Source: Lineolata rhizophorae (lineage: Eukaryota; Ascomycota; Dothideomycetes; Lineolatales; Lineolataceae). From it: a stretch of 64,000 nucleotides of DNA. The DNA lies in assembly GCA_010093515.1 (NCBI GenBank), contig MU001683.1:636751-700750 (forward strand), given 5' to 3'. Both the position numbers and the translations under genes were made by a program. The notes under the pieces are model-generated. The model had not been told where the DNA came from, did not search any database, and saw only the letters and a program-made list of their open reading frames with translations. Below are positions 23,473 through 34,163 of this stretch, piece by piece; the first letter of the stretch is position 1, and each line of letters opens with the position of its first letter.

Positions 23473-26102
23473 CTTGAAAGCGGCGGAGAACGACAGCAGC
23501 GGAGTATGCCTAGCGTAGAAGCAGCGAGGCGCGCGACAGACAGCGGCGACCAACGCGCGCCAACACTCCGGCGCGTCGCCATTATATACGGACGGAGAGA
23601 ACTAGAAAGAGGCATGGGACCGACGGAGGCAGCAACTAGTTTATTTGGGCCCCAGTGATACCAAGAAACCGAGAAACTGGTTGATGAATGACAAGAGTAG
23701 GACACTTGACCCCGACCGGGGACTGTTGACCGTCACGGACCTCGTCCCTTTTGGGAAGTCGACCGCGAACAAAATGCCACGCCTGGAATTGATTGACGCT
23801 CTGCTCTCGGCACAATGACAAGGTAGCGGGCTCGTCGGGTTGGTTCCTTGCTCAAAACTAGGCGGCCCGTCTATCCTTAATATAAAGCAACAGGGTCTCA
23901 CCCCGCAAAACGCGCAAAGCAGGATCACGAGGGTTCGTGCGCTCAGGAACGTCGCATTTTGCCGAGTCTAGCGCAATTAGGAAATCTGCAATTCAAAACA
24001 CGTTTCTGTGTTGTGCGATGTTTTGGTTAAATTTTGAGTGGTCAGTGGGGAAACAAAAAACAAAAACTGACGTACGCGCATGAAACCCCAAGAAGCGCTA
24101 GGCGGCAGATGCCACGATCATGCGCAGTGTAGATGATCACGCTCAGCCAACCCTGACATAGCCGAGGATCTTCAGTACGTACTAGAAATCAAACGCTGGA
24201 CAAACAGGAACTTGTTTTGTTGTAACTATCACGGACCCTCGCATCGAGACCGCGTCGGAGAATACAGCAAAGGGTGAACGTCCAAGCAAGACTGTACATT
24301 CAACAGGCGCTTGACTGGATCACCGATGGAAACGCTAGAAGGGGTAGGTAAATTTGAAATGGCCTCCCAATTACTTCAAACGGCAGAACTAGCAAATGGA
24401 AATTCGCTTTCCACCTGCCGCGATGCCTCGCGGAAAATGAACGAGTAGCACTAAGTTACTCGGTTGCCAAAGATTGCAGAAAAATTGAAGCCCAAGGGAT
24501 AATCAGGCACTTGTGAATAATATAGAGATGCGAATCCTACCTGAATGTATTTGAAGCCGTGGATCCTAATTGACATGCGGCGCCGAGACTTAGTGTAGTT
24601 AAATGTGAGAGTTAACTCTTGGCGGTGAGAAAAATCATATAGCAATTTGCAACCTAGAATGCGGACTTGGTATGACGGAAGATCTCTTTGTCGGACCGTT
24701 CCACCCGGCCGGGGAGACGGACCAGTCGCGATCCCGGGGTTGCGGTGGGCTTCCAGCCATTCGGAAGCAGGAGAGCGCAGACCCCGCCTTCAGAATCAAC
24801 CTCCGCTGATGGACCCGGAGCCTTCTAGGAAATTTCGAGGCTTCTTCGGCCTGAGCAAGCACGACTATTGACGTGCTTATATGGTTCAGATGATTCCCGC
24901 CCTCTTTTCCGCCGGCAAAGTATACCTCCCCGGCGTATTTCGATATTGTCAATTGGTTGGGCTAGGATTGTACTATGTCCCGTGAGCACGTGGTATTGGA
25001 CCTGCCAAATGGCTATCATCTTTCTGGCCTTCTGGGCCCCAACAGACACCAGAGAAGGCGACTGCGACGCGAGCGGGTCATGCAGAAAGAACCATAAAGA
25101 GGAGCAACCGCAAAGTGGTGCGTTTGGACCTTCTTGCCTTTGCAGCGACTGTAAACCGTACCAGGATTCGATTTTGTGAACTCGTTCATCTTACGACTGA
25201 CTAGGAAAAAGACTGGATATAGACCTATTAAAGAGGCTGCAGTGAACTGATGGTAGGTAACGTCAGATTACATTGGCTAAGAAAGGTTCTTCAGCTAGTA
25301 CGCGGACGAGATTGTAGAGAATCGATAGTTAGCAAAAGACTAGAGTCGAGACACGCCTAGACACGGACGGCGTCCGATGGCAAATGTGGGACCGACTGGA
25401 TTCGGCGGCAGACTTGGACCTGTTTGTTGGCGTCTAGAGACTTGTAGGGCCGAAAAGCTTTGCGAGCATTACGCAAGGTGAACATCAGCTCGGCGATGAG
25501 AAAGTACGTAGGTACATAGTCTCGGGCGCCATTGAGCCCACAGAAGCTGGTGAAAGAACGGGTTTGAAGTAGCGGGGTCAATCTGCCGCAGTAAACAACA
25601 AGAACACGCGGCCGTCAATCTGCGATTCCGTGAGTATACGGTAGGTCTTCGTTCGGTGGTTGATTGCTTCTCTCGCGGGCCGTGAAAAGCTTTAGAGCCA
25701 AGACTGGACCGGGCGCTTGAGAGCGGCGTCAGAGGAGCGTAAAATTCTGAACAAGCCATTCGAGCTCCCAGGCACGTGGAGCAGCACAGCAGGAGCAGCC
25801 AATGGAACGCGAGGTGGAGACGAGAAATCGAGAGCTTCTGGCGTGGAGCGCAGAGATTTTCGAAGCCGCCGGGGCTTTGCGTCATGCCGCTAAGCCCGAT
25901 CGGGCCGCCGGCAAGCGACCGACTGCGGTTTTTCGCCCGCCGCCCCACGATCGCTGCCTCTCCTGCCCTCAACCATCTCCGCCCCTCGACGAACAAAAGG
26001 CTGCCGAACCCGCCGTCCATCCGCCACACGACTTTTTGCGCCCACGCCCTGGCTGTATTGCCTCCTCTTCTCCCATAGCGAGGCACCCTCGCCGTAGCGC
26101 TT
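23473..26102. other. 2.6-kb divergent intergenic region (beta-glucosidase / arginine CPS)
   Basis: Shared upstream region of two divergent genes. Open frames at 24647-25179 and 25469-26128 have no recognisable domain and no splice continuity. The part nearest 23473 is the beta-glucosidase promoter; the last 300 bp before 26103 are the leader of the attenuator uORF. Confidence 0.5.
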
Positions 26103-26443
26103 ATGCGTGCTGCCCCGACCATCTTCACTTCCCAGGTACGTTACCCTTCGGCTTGTGACGTGTGGGTTTTGCTCATCGTGGCCTCTCTTATCGCCCACCG
26201 CCCCCAATCCTCCTGTCCAAACAAGCATACGCCTTCTAAAGCCTCAATTGCCCAATTCTTCCCCTCCCCCTGTCGTCTCGTCAATTGGCACGCTGGATAA
26301 TGCTTTTGGACATTCACTAATCGCCTATTGTGTTTTAGGATTACATTTCTGGTACGCTGTCTCACAATAGTCCTGTCTGCGACTGCAGTCCCCGCTAACA
26401 AATCGCTATCTTAGACCACCTCTGGAAGGCGTCCGTCAACTGA
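26103..26443 (+). CDS. arginine attenuator peptide uORF, split by two introns
   Basis: Upstream ORF encoding a 24-residue arginine attenuator peptide in the leader of the arginine CPS small-subunit gene. Exons 26103-26135, 26339-26351 and 26415-26443 join in frame; introns are 203 and 63 nt. The peptide carries the family core FTSQDY followed by SDHLW. Asp12 and Trp19 sit at the same positions as in the Neurospora and yeast peptides, where they are known to be needed for arginine-dependent ribosome stalling. The stop is 62 nt before the main ATG at 26506. By family knowledge, high arginine stalls the ribosome at this uORF and reduces translation of the CPS subunit and promotes mRNA decay. Confidence 0.92.
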
Positions 26444-26505
26444 ACGACCCTTCCAGTCGATAGCATATCCATTCCTTTAGCCCTCCACCAGCCCTTCACT
26501 CGAAA

Positions 26506-28041
26506 ATGTTTAAGACCTTCGGTAAAACGAGCTTCGCCAGAACTGCTGCCGGCTATGGCCGGCCGGCTCCGTGGACGCCGAAGTCCCGCCTCCTAGCCAC
26601 TGTCCAAAACAACCCCGCTGCTGCTCGTCGGGTGCCTGGGACAAGCACCAGGTCTACCCGCCCTTCGCACGAGCGAGCCACGTTCACGATCAAGGTGCGA
26701 ACAACCGTCCCCGGCCCTATCGTCGCGGAAGATCTGTGGGGGTGCGACCCATCCTACACCGCCATTTGCTAAAAACGCTCTTTATAGGACGGTCCAATCT
26801 ACAGTGGCAAGTCATTCGGCGCCAAGTCCAACATCTCGGGTGAAGCCGTCTTCACCACTTCGCTCGTGGGTTATCCTGAATCTATGACCGATCCCTCTTA
26901 TCGCGGCCAGATCCTCGTCTTCACGCAGCCTCTGATTGGCAACTACGGCGTTCCATCCTCGACCCGCGATGACTACGGACTTCTCCGCTTCTTTGAGTCG
27001 CCAAACATCCAAGCTGCCGGCATCGTCGTTGCTGATGTTGCGGAGAATCCCTCGCACTGGACTGCCGTGGAAAGCCTCGGGCAGTGGTGTGCCCGCGAGG
27101 GTGTCCCAGCTATCTCTGGCGTCGACACCCGAGCCATCGTCACATTCTTGCGGGAGCAGGGGTCCAGTCTAGCGCGCTTGACCATTGGCGAGGAGTATGA
27201 TGCTGATGAGGACGAGGCCTATATTGACCCTGAGGGCATCAACCTTGTGCGCAAAGTATCTACCAAGGCGCCCTTCCATGTGCCGTCTGCGGGGGGTGAC
27301 GTGCACGTCGCCCTCATCGACTGCGGCGTCAAGGAAAACATCCTACGCTCGCTCGTCAGCCGCGGGGCCTCGGTGACGTCCTTCCCCTTCGACTACCCTC
27401 TACATAAGGTGGCGCACCACTTCGATGGCGTCTTTATCTCCAACGGCCCTGGCGACCCGACGCACTGCCAGTCAACCGTGTACCACTTGCAAAAGCTGAT
27501 GGAAAACTTCGTCTCGCTACCTATCATGGGTATCTGCCTTGGCCACCAGCTAGTAGCGCTGGCGGCTGGCGCCCGTACGGTCAAGCTCAAGTACGGCAAC
27601 CGGGCCCACAACATCCCCGCCCTAGACCTCACCACGGGCCGCTGCCACATCACATCGCAGAACCACGGGTACGCCGTGGACGCGACGACGCTGCCGCCCA
27701 ACTGGAAGGAGTACTTCGTCAACCTGAACGACAGCTCCAACGAAGGCCTGATCCACACGCAGCGGCCCATCTTCTCGACGCAGTTCCACCCCGAGGCCAA
27801 GGGCGGCCCGCTCGACAGCTCGTACCTCTTCGACGCGTACCTGGACAGCGTGCGCAGGTACAAGAAGGAGCAGCTCGGCATCAGCCCCGGGAGGGACTCG
27901 CGGCCGAGCCCGCTCTTGGTCGATCTGCTCGCGAAGGACCGCGTGGGCGTGAAGCCGGGCGTCCCGGATTATCCGGGTCAACCGGTGGCGGCGGGTCAAG
28001 TGGAGCAGGAGCAGAGGCCTGCGGTCGCTGCGGCGGCATAG
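26506..28041 (+). CDS. arg2: arginine-specific carbamoyl-phosphate synthase small (glutaminase) subunit, mitochondrial
   Basis: Supplies ammonia from glutamine to the CPS large subunit for carbamoyl phosphate in arginine synthesis. Exons 26506-26694 and 26788-28041 give 480 aa; the intron is 93 nt. The first ~35 residues are basic, Ser/Ala-rich and free of acids, a mitochondrial targeting sequence. The CPSase small-chain domain begins near [12 protein letters not shown]. The class I glutamine amidotransferase domain has the catalytic Cys313 in GICLGHQ and His397-Glu399 in [20 protein letters not shown] is the conserved oxyanion loop. The C-terminus carries an extra Pro/Gln/Ala-rich tail of ~25 residues. 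The uORF immediately upstream ties this copy to arginine, not pyrimidine, synthesis. Confidence 0.95.
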
Positions 28042-29264
28042 GTGTGGTAGAAGTGCGGGGGAAATCTCTCGTGGGGGGAATTGGGTTGGGGTGGGGAAGA
28101 AATTTGATTGAGGCAGGCCATGCTTCTATGGAGTTATCTTCTATTCTGTTTAGTTCCTGCGGTCCAGTTTTCGGTTTGTCTTGCTGTTAAAGCTTAGCAT
28201 GATTGTGAATAGGAAAACGATTAATATTTAACACAAGTATAGCGCATTATCGGTATTGCAATAATGTGACCGGCAAAGTAATTGTGCGCAACGAACAGAT
28301 GAAAATGGCGTGAAATGGCCGCTATCCGCAGTCTTAGTCCGGCGTCGAACGATGTCGAAAGTCGAGGACTACCCGCCCATAATTTATTTTACGTCTTAGT
28401 TTATTGTCTGCATTTTGTGGACCACTAACTCTGCATCTGGGAGGTGCGTTCAGTCCGGTACCTAGGCATTATTAGGATCTTTGGAGTGCATATTGCCCTA
28501 TAATTTTTTAGATTTCTACGGAGGCCTATAAATCTTTCTTTGTACTATAGACGACAGAAGGACTGGTTTATTCCGTCAGAGCACTCAAAATAGTCCCGTT
28601 TGCTCTTTGTCTCTTTCTTCGTCCCGGGTTCATACATGCTTTGGTTGGAATAATGAGATCCAGCTCTTGGCCGGGCCGTTCATTCCGCACCGCAATGCAG
28701 GTCGCGAATTCGTGCATGCTTCGGGTGTTGCCAAAAGCCGCCAAGCTCCACACGTCGGGCACCGTTTGCGGACGTGGCGCAGCCTGGCCAAACGCGGCCA
28801 TGACGAACGACGGCGGCCGATCCGCGGTTCTTTCGACAACCCTACGCCGTGCTCCGCAACAACCATCAGCCTTTCTTTGACGCAGCAGGCCTTTCACAAT
28901 CCGCTCCCGAGCACGCCACAGCTTGAGCCTGTATTTCCGCTCGCGCGCACTGGGCTCGATGTCTGGCTTTTCCTTATTATTGTCGAGTCGTCCAGCCATC
29001 ATGACTGGAGCCTTCTTCACTTTGCATTGTCCGACGCCCGTCTAGTGCTTCTTGATTTCCTTGCTTCGCCCCTCCCAAGTGGGTTGACTGCAAGGCGTAT
29101 TCCATATCATTCCAATTCACCGCGACATCTTGTGTTCATAACGGCCGCTATTGTGCCGAAAACTGAGCTGTCGCTTTTGCACGTCCTGCCTGGGCCCTTG
29201 GCTCGTAGCCTCGTAGTGTATACCGGCGCCTTTGCCCATCACATCACCGCAACTAGCCATCACC
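28042..29264. other. intergenic region upstream of the acinus-like gene
   Basis: About 1.2 kb. Locally AT-rich between 28150 and 28560. An open frame at 28607-29287 has no domain and is taken as chance. Holds the arg2 3' end and the next promoter. Confidence 0.55.
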
Positions 29265-31388
29265 ATGCCGGTGGACCGCGATTATAACACGTTTACCGTT
29301 GCTAACCTGCGCGTATTGCTACGCGAGCGCGGCATCCCGAGCACAGGCCTGACCCGCAAGGCTCAAATAGTCGCCAAGCTCGAGGAAGCGGATGCCGCTG
29401 AGAAAACTAAGATCGCCCAGAAGGTTGCAAGTCAAACGCAGCCAACGCCGGCCCCACCTCCGGAACGAGAGGAGTCGAAAGTGACGGTAGAACTGGTGGA
29501 AGACGAGAAGGTTGCGGGCAAAACGCAGGCAACGCAAGGCCCACCTCCAGAACCAGCGGAGTCGAAGGTGACGATTGGGCCGGCCGAGGATGAGAAGGTT
29601 GTTATCCCTAAGGTTGATGTGGTGGAGAAAATAGAGCGCGAGAAATGGCAGGTTGTCCCTGGAGATGTGACAACGGAGCCGGGGAAGATGAGCGAGGAGT
29701 TGCGAGAGGCAAAGGCCGAGGAGGCGGAGGATACCAACGGGCGCAAACGGCGTAGTGAAGCGCCCTCCGTGGACGAAGAGGAGATTGCGCGCAAGCGAAT
29801 AAAAATCGATGCAAGGTCGACGAGCGACACGGCTCAATCTAAACCAGAAATAGAACTCCCTGTTGCCAAGGAAGCGTCCAAGGAAGCTGAGGCAGTCGAG
29901 ACGACAGCTTTTGCACAAAATTTGTCCCCGAAACCCGCCGAGCAGAACGAGACCAAGGCTGCTGAAGATGGCGTGGAGGCAGCTACGCAGACTAAAGATC
30001 AAGTCTCAGAAACGAACGAGCCAATGGAGATCGACACTATCAATGCGTTCCATGAGAAGGACGCTACGATTTCGGAACATCAGCAGCTGCCGCAGGAGGA
30101 GCGGCAAGCCGCGTTCAGTCCTGATCCGGCGCATGGCACTTTTAGACAACGATCTCTATTTGAAGACAATATCATTCCAGAACGACGACCTGCGGTCCCG
30201 GAGATCATCACCAAGCCCGACCAACTACGGTCTTCGCCCGAGGAAAGCCAATCGAAAGACGACTATCAAAATCGAGACGTGGAGCCTTCCATTCATCCAG
30301 CTACTCGCGCAGTCTACATTCGCAACTTTATGCGTCCACTACCACATAGAAAATTGATCGGCCACATTAAGCAGCTTGCCGGCGTTCACCCGCAAGTCTT
30401 CCATGTTGACGACGTGCGGACCCACTGCTTCGCAATCTTCCCAGACATGGCGCCAGCGGAGCGTCTCCGCACCGCGATCCACGGGGTAGTGTGGCCCGAG
30501 GAGAGCACGCGCAAGCCCCTTTGGGCCGACTTCGTCCCGGAGGATTCAGCCCATGAGTGGATCAACGTGGAAAAGATGGAGTCGCACAAGACAGCCGAGG
30601 GTGGGTCGTGGGCGCCCGGCGCGAGCCGCATCAACATGAAGCGTTTCGAAGTCGAGTACATCCAGAAAGATGGATCTGACGTTGAAACCAACTTCAGGGA
30701 GGTCCCTCGCAACGGCAATCTTTCCGTGTCAAATAAGGACTCATCGAAGTCGAACACATTCAACGACCCAGGCACGAACGCCCCGCGCTCCGCCCCGCTG
30801 ACCAGCCAAGGCCGCTTCAACGACCCTTTCGACACCGTCTCAGACACCACTCTCTTGGACCCGCTGAAGCAGGGCAACGACCTCATCTCGCCGCGGACCT
30901 CGGACCGCGGCAGCCGCCCCGATGGCGCCTTCGGCCGGCTCAGCCGCCAGGACTCCCGCCCCACCATCCCCGGCCTCGCTCTCATCAGAGAATCCCGCAG
31001 CTTCTCCGACGCGCCGCCGAACGCGCCGACCGGGCCCAAAGACCCGGGGCTGCCGGGCGCGCGTCAGCCGCAGGGCCTGCAGACGACGCGCCGCGCCCTG
31101 CCGGCGGTCGAGTTTCGGCCCGTGGCGCCGCACCTGGCGAGGCGGCGGCTCGCGCAGATACGGCGGCTGGGCGCGAGGGATTGGCAGGATGGCCGGGGCG
31201 GGGAGAACGAGCGCGGGAGGCCGTGGTCGAGGTGGGAGTTGGCGGAGAGGAGGTTCACGTTTGAGAATGGGGACGTCTTGGTGGATGAGGGACCGGCGGA
31301 TATGGAGCCGAGAGCTGCGAGGCCGAGGAGAGAAAGGCAGGGGAGGCGGGGGAGGGGTCGGGGTGGGTTTCGGAGGGGAAGGAGGTAA
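29265..31388 (+). CDS. SAP-domain RNA-binding protein resembling acinus (ASAP/PSAP complex)
   Basis: Single-exon gene, 707 aa. Residues ~9-45 form a SAP domain (FTVANLRVLLRERGIPSTGL), a putative DNA/RNA-binding helix-hook-helix. Residues ~50-340 are acidic, Lys/Glu/Pro-rich and disordered, with two related copies of a PPPE-x-ESKVT-x-ED-EKV segment. Residues ~349-425 look like a degenerate RRM (RAVYIRNFMRPLPHRKLIGH to KPLWADFV). Around residue 620, HLARRRLAQIRRLGARDW resembles the RNPS1-SAP18-binding (RSB) motif of acinus, and the protein ends in an Arg/Gly-rich tail. This order (SAP, disordered, RRM, RSB, RGG) is that of acinus, a subunit of the splicing-linked ASAP complex. An upstream in-frame ATG at 29232 is less likely. 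The RSB assignment is by similarity of pattern only. Confidence 0.75.
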   Translation: MPVDRDYNTFTVANLRVLLRERGIPSTGLTRKAQIVAKLEEADAAEKTKIAQKVASQTQPTPAPPPEREESKVTVELVEDEKVAGKTQATQGPPPEPAESKVTIGPAEDEKVVIPKVDVVEKIEREKWQVVPGDVTTEPGKMSEELREAKAEEAEDTNGRKRRSEAPSVDEEEIARKRIKIDARSTSDTAQSKPEIELPVAKEASKEAEAVETTAFAQNLSPKPAEQNETKAAEDGVEAATQTKDQVSETNEPMEIDTINAFHEKDATISEHQQLPQEERQAAFSPDPAHGTFRQRSLFEDNIIPERRPAVPEIITKPDQLRSSPEESQSKDDYQNRDVEPSIHPATRAVYIRNFMRPLPHRKLIGHIKQLAGVHPQVFHVDDVRTHCFAIFPDMAPAERLRTAIHGVVWPEESTRKPLWADFVPEDSAHEWINVEKMESHKTAEGGSWAPGASRINMKRFEVEYIQKDGSDVETNFREVPRNGNLSVSNKDSSKSNTFNDPGTNAPRSAPLTSQGRFNDPFDTVSDTTLLDPLKQGNDLISPRTSDRGSRPDGAFGRLSRQDSRPTIPGLALIRESRSFSDAPPNAPTGPKDPGLPGARQPQGLQTTRRALPAVEFRPVAPHLARRRLAQIRRLGARDWQDGRGGENERGRPWSRWELAERRFTFENGDVLVDEGPADMEPRAARPRRERQGRRGRGRGGFRRGRR

Positions 31389-32236
31389 GTCGGTCGTTGG
31401 TTGTGTTTTAGGTGAATTTTATGTTTGAGATGCAGGCTTCCAAGCTATGAGAAGTAGGACCAAAATCTATTTAAAAAGTCAACATGTTTCAGTATGACTT
31501 AATCTGCCGTGAACATTGAAGTCAAGTGACTTACGAAATGTTCCACTGGCCTACGGAGTAACGTTCGGTCTACTATTCGTGAGAAGTTGCATTAGGCGTT
31601 CATAAGGTATTCCGCTGAGCTTCAAAGTAGAGCGCCACGTCTCTACGTATTAATCTCAAATCTACATCTTCTGTCCGCAAACTTTCGAACTTAGGTAAAG
31701 AGGACGCCAAGTCGTCCTACTCATGCACATCGCTCCATTATGTACACTGCCATATTATCAAGCCGCCTTGCCTCCTTCGTAGGTCTTGATGTTGCATTGA
31801 AGTCCGATGCTAACTTGCTGTAGATTCGGCCGCAAACAGCTGTTGTGACAAGACGCAAAACCAAAATGCGGATATGGCAAGTCTCATGGCTTCTGCGTGC
31901 AGCCAACGTACATTCGAAGATAAGCCAAAATGCTTCGTTCAGCACAAGGTAGGAGTTGCGCTGCTATATCGACTTCTCTTTGTCCATTCCTATCCGTTGC
32001 AAAACGCGTAATTATCTAAAGTACGTACGCGCCTAGAGCCCTAATCTCCTTCGAAACCCAAGTGTTTCTCCTCCGCCGTAGAGTCACTCCAGTTTTCGGG
32101 GTATCGTGTCTTTTTTTGCTGTTTGTGCCAGGACCCAGAAAATGTCCCAAACTCGGAAATCTCCTGCCATGCCCAAAGGGAACATATATCGCCGACGCCC
32201 CCTCACATTGTCGGAAATGGGTATCTCTGTACGCAT
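31389..32236. other. intergenic region between convergent genes
   Basis: About 850 bp between the 3' ends of the acinus-like gene and med20. AT-richer than its neighbours; no gene or RNA recognised. Confidence 0.6.
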
Positions 32237-33111
32237 TCAGCCCCTGAACTTCAAGACCTCACACCAGAGCCTAACCACGTCCTCGGCGGTCTCATCACCC
32301 TGGGCGCCGGTGATGTACTCCTTCCCACCAGGAATCCCCAACGACTGCCACATCTCCCTCGCTGCCTGGCGGGCAAATTCCGCCTGCTCGGCAGTCATAG
32401 CTTTCTTCTTCCGACCCATGCTGACCTCCCTGTCCTCGTCCACCATGACCACGTCCTCGCCACCTTCCCGCGCCACGTCCTCCTCGTCCTCTTCCTCCTC
32501 CGCTTCGCCCCGGCCCATTTCGATGACGCACACCACGGCCCTAACCCCTCCCGACATGTTCCGGCCCATGGGCGCCGAACCGCTCGCCCCCGCGTTCCAG
32601 CGCTCCTGCCGCACCTCGCCGATGCGCACGACCGCGTCCCCCACCAGGAACGCGTGCCCCTGCGGCACCGCGACGACGAAGCGCGGCTCCCAGAGCAAGC
32701 GCAACTTGCTGCTCATGATGTGGCCGTAGAGCCCGTCAGCCTGGACCGGCGGCATAGCGAGGAACGGCCCCGGATGCGCCGCCACCCTCGACTCGGGCGT
32801 CGTCGCCACGACCATCTGCTGCATCTGCATCTGCTGCGACTGCTGCTGCCTTGCCGCCGCCGCCGCCGCGCCCGCCCCCGTCGGCATCGGCCCCGTCGAG
32901 AAGCACACCCACGTGCGCGGCGGCTGGCTCCAGGCCGCGCGCTGCGCGTACTCGCGGCCCAGCCAGGCCCTGTCGCGGCGCCTGTCGCGGGCGCGCTCGC
33001 GGCGCGCCGGCGCCGAGAGCGGGCCGCGCACCGCCTCAAAGGCGCCGTCCTGCTCCGCCAGCGCCGCCGGCGCCGGGCCCATCGTCACGTAGTGCTGCCA
33101 CGTCTGCATCT

Positions 33112-33156
<45 letters not shown>

Positions 33157-33441
33157 TGCCGGCGGGGGCGGCGGCGGCGGGGCCCGCCGGCGTCGGCGAG
33201 TAGGGGTCGCTGCTGGGCGCGCCGTCGGGGACCGGGATCGCGCGGAGCATGCGGCGCTCGAGGGACCAGCGGCCGCGGGGGGAGGCGGCGTAGGTGCGGT
33301 GTAGGGCGGTGAGGACGGCGGGGAAGGGCGACGGGGCGGAGGAGGGCGGCTCGACGAGGAAGATGCTGTTTGGGGCGTGGAGTTAGGTCTGAGGCTCGTT
33401 GGCAGGATCGGATCGTGAAGTAGGCACCTGGTGACGGTCAT
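32237..33441 (-). CDS. med20: Mediator complex subunit 20 (Med20/Srb2)
   Basis: Head-module subunit of Mediator, which links activators to RNA polymerase II. Coding-order exons 33441-33428 (14 nt) and 33365-32237 give 380 aa, with a 62-nt intron. The N-terminus MTVTSIFLVEPP is the conserved opening strand of Med20. Later segments are RGRWSLERRMLRAIP, KMQTWQHYVTMG, RTWVCFSTGP, GHIMSSKLRLLWEPRF and the terminal WQSLGIPGGKEY to VRLWCEVLKF. The protein is longer than yeast Srb2 because of low-complexity inserts: a serine run coded by about 12 AGC codons, an Ala run, a Gln/Met run and an acidic run. The first exon holds only four full codons; a start 60 nt upstream in the same frame exists but would add a non-conserved leader. 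Confidence 0.85.
33116..33154. repeat. GCT/AGC trinucleotide microsatellite in med20
   Basis: About 12 GCT units followed by GTTGCTG, coding for a serine tract on the minus strand. A length-variable CAG/CTG-type repeat inside a coding exon. Confidence 0.95.
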
Positions 33442-34163
33442 GATGCTGGCGCAACGTAGAAAAAGAGATACGCGTTCGAGTTGCGCTTTCCAGCGCAAAC
33501 CGGGTACCGATGCGAGGATACTTCGTAGCGATTAAGACAGGATTTGAGACCGATGTCGGTAGCGTCGCTCAAGCGTGCGACCGAATTAGGAAGTATATCG
33601 CAAGACGTGGCGATCGTCGTGAGCGATGCTGGAAGTGAGCATGTTGGAGATGGCGAGGAAGGGAAGTGGGTGGGTAGGAAGGCGCTTCAAAGCGAGCTTG
33701 AATAGCGTATTGTTCTTATTGGGGCCCACTCGCTTCCTAGACTGGACTCGAACCACGGTTGAGTTACCATTCCATAACCTTTACGCGCTTTGCATGGAAC
33801 TCCTTACCATGAGATAGTGAATAGTCATTCAACATTTTGCGGACAGACTGGTGCATTTCAAAGTAATTTTTACCCATCAATTGCATGTTGTCCACTTGCA
33901 ACCAACAGAATATCCAGGGCTCGCTCTACTAGAGAATCACTAGCGCACCCCTTGCCCGCACGCTCTAAAAAAGTCGAATAGAAGTATTGAACACAATAGG
34001 AAACTTGTAGGATACCACGACACATGGGTAAAGGCAATGACAAGGGAGGCGCTTAGGATTACAAATTTTCTCTCTTCACGAAGACCGAACGAGCCCCACG
34101 CTACAACCCACAAAACACTCGGCTCCCATGATCCCAAACCATGCAACCCTCAACTCAGACCGC
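33442..34163. other. intergenic region med20-pda1
   Basis: About 720 bp between the med20 start and the pda1 stop (both minus). Contains a B-box-like sequence, CTGGACTCGAACC at 33742-33757, discussed under findings. No complete tRNA folds here. Confidence 0.55.

Noticed and set aside
32123-33304. 393-residue open frame antisense to med20
   Set aside because: Arg/His-rich shadow of the Med20 exon; the Med20 motifs on the other strand are decisive.
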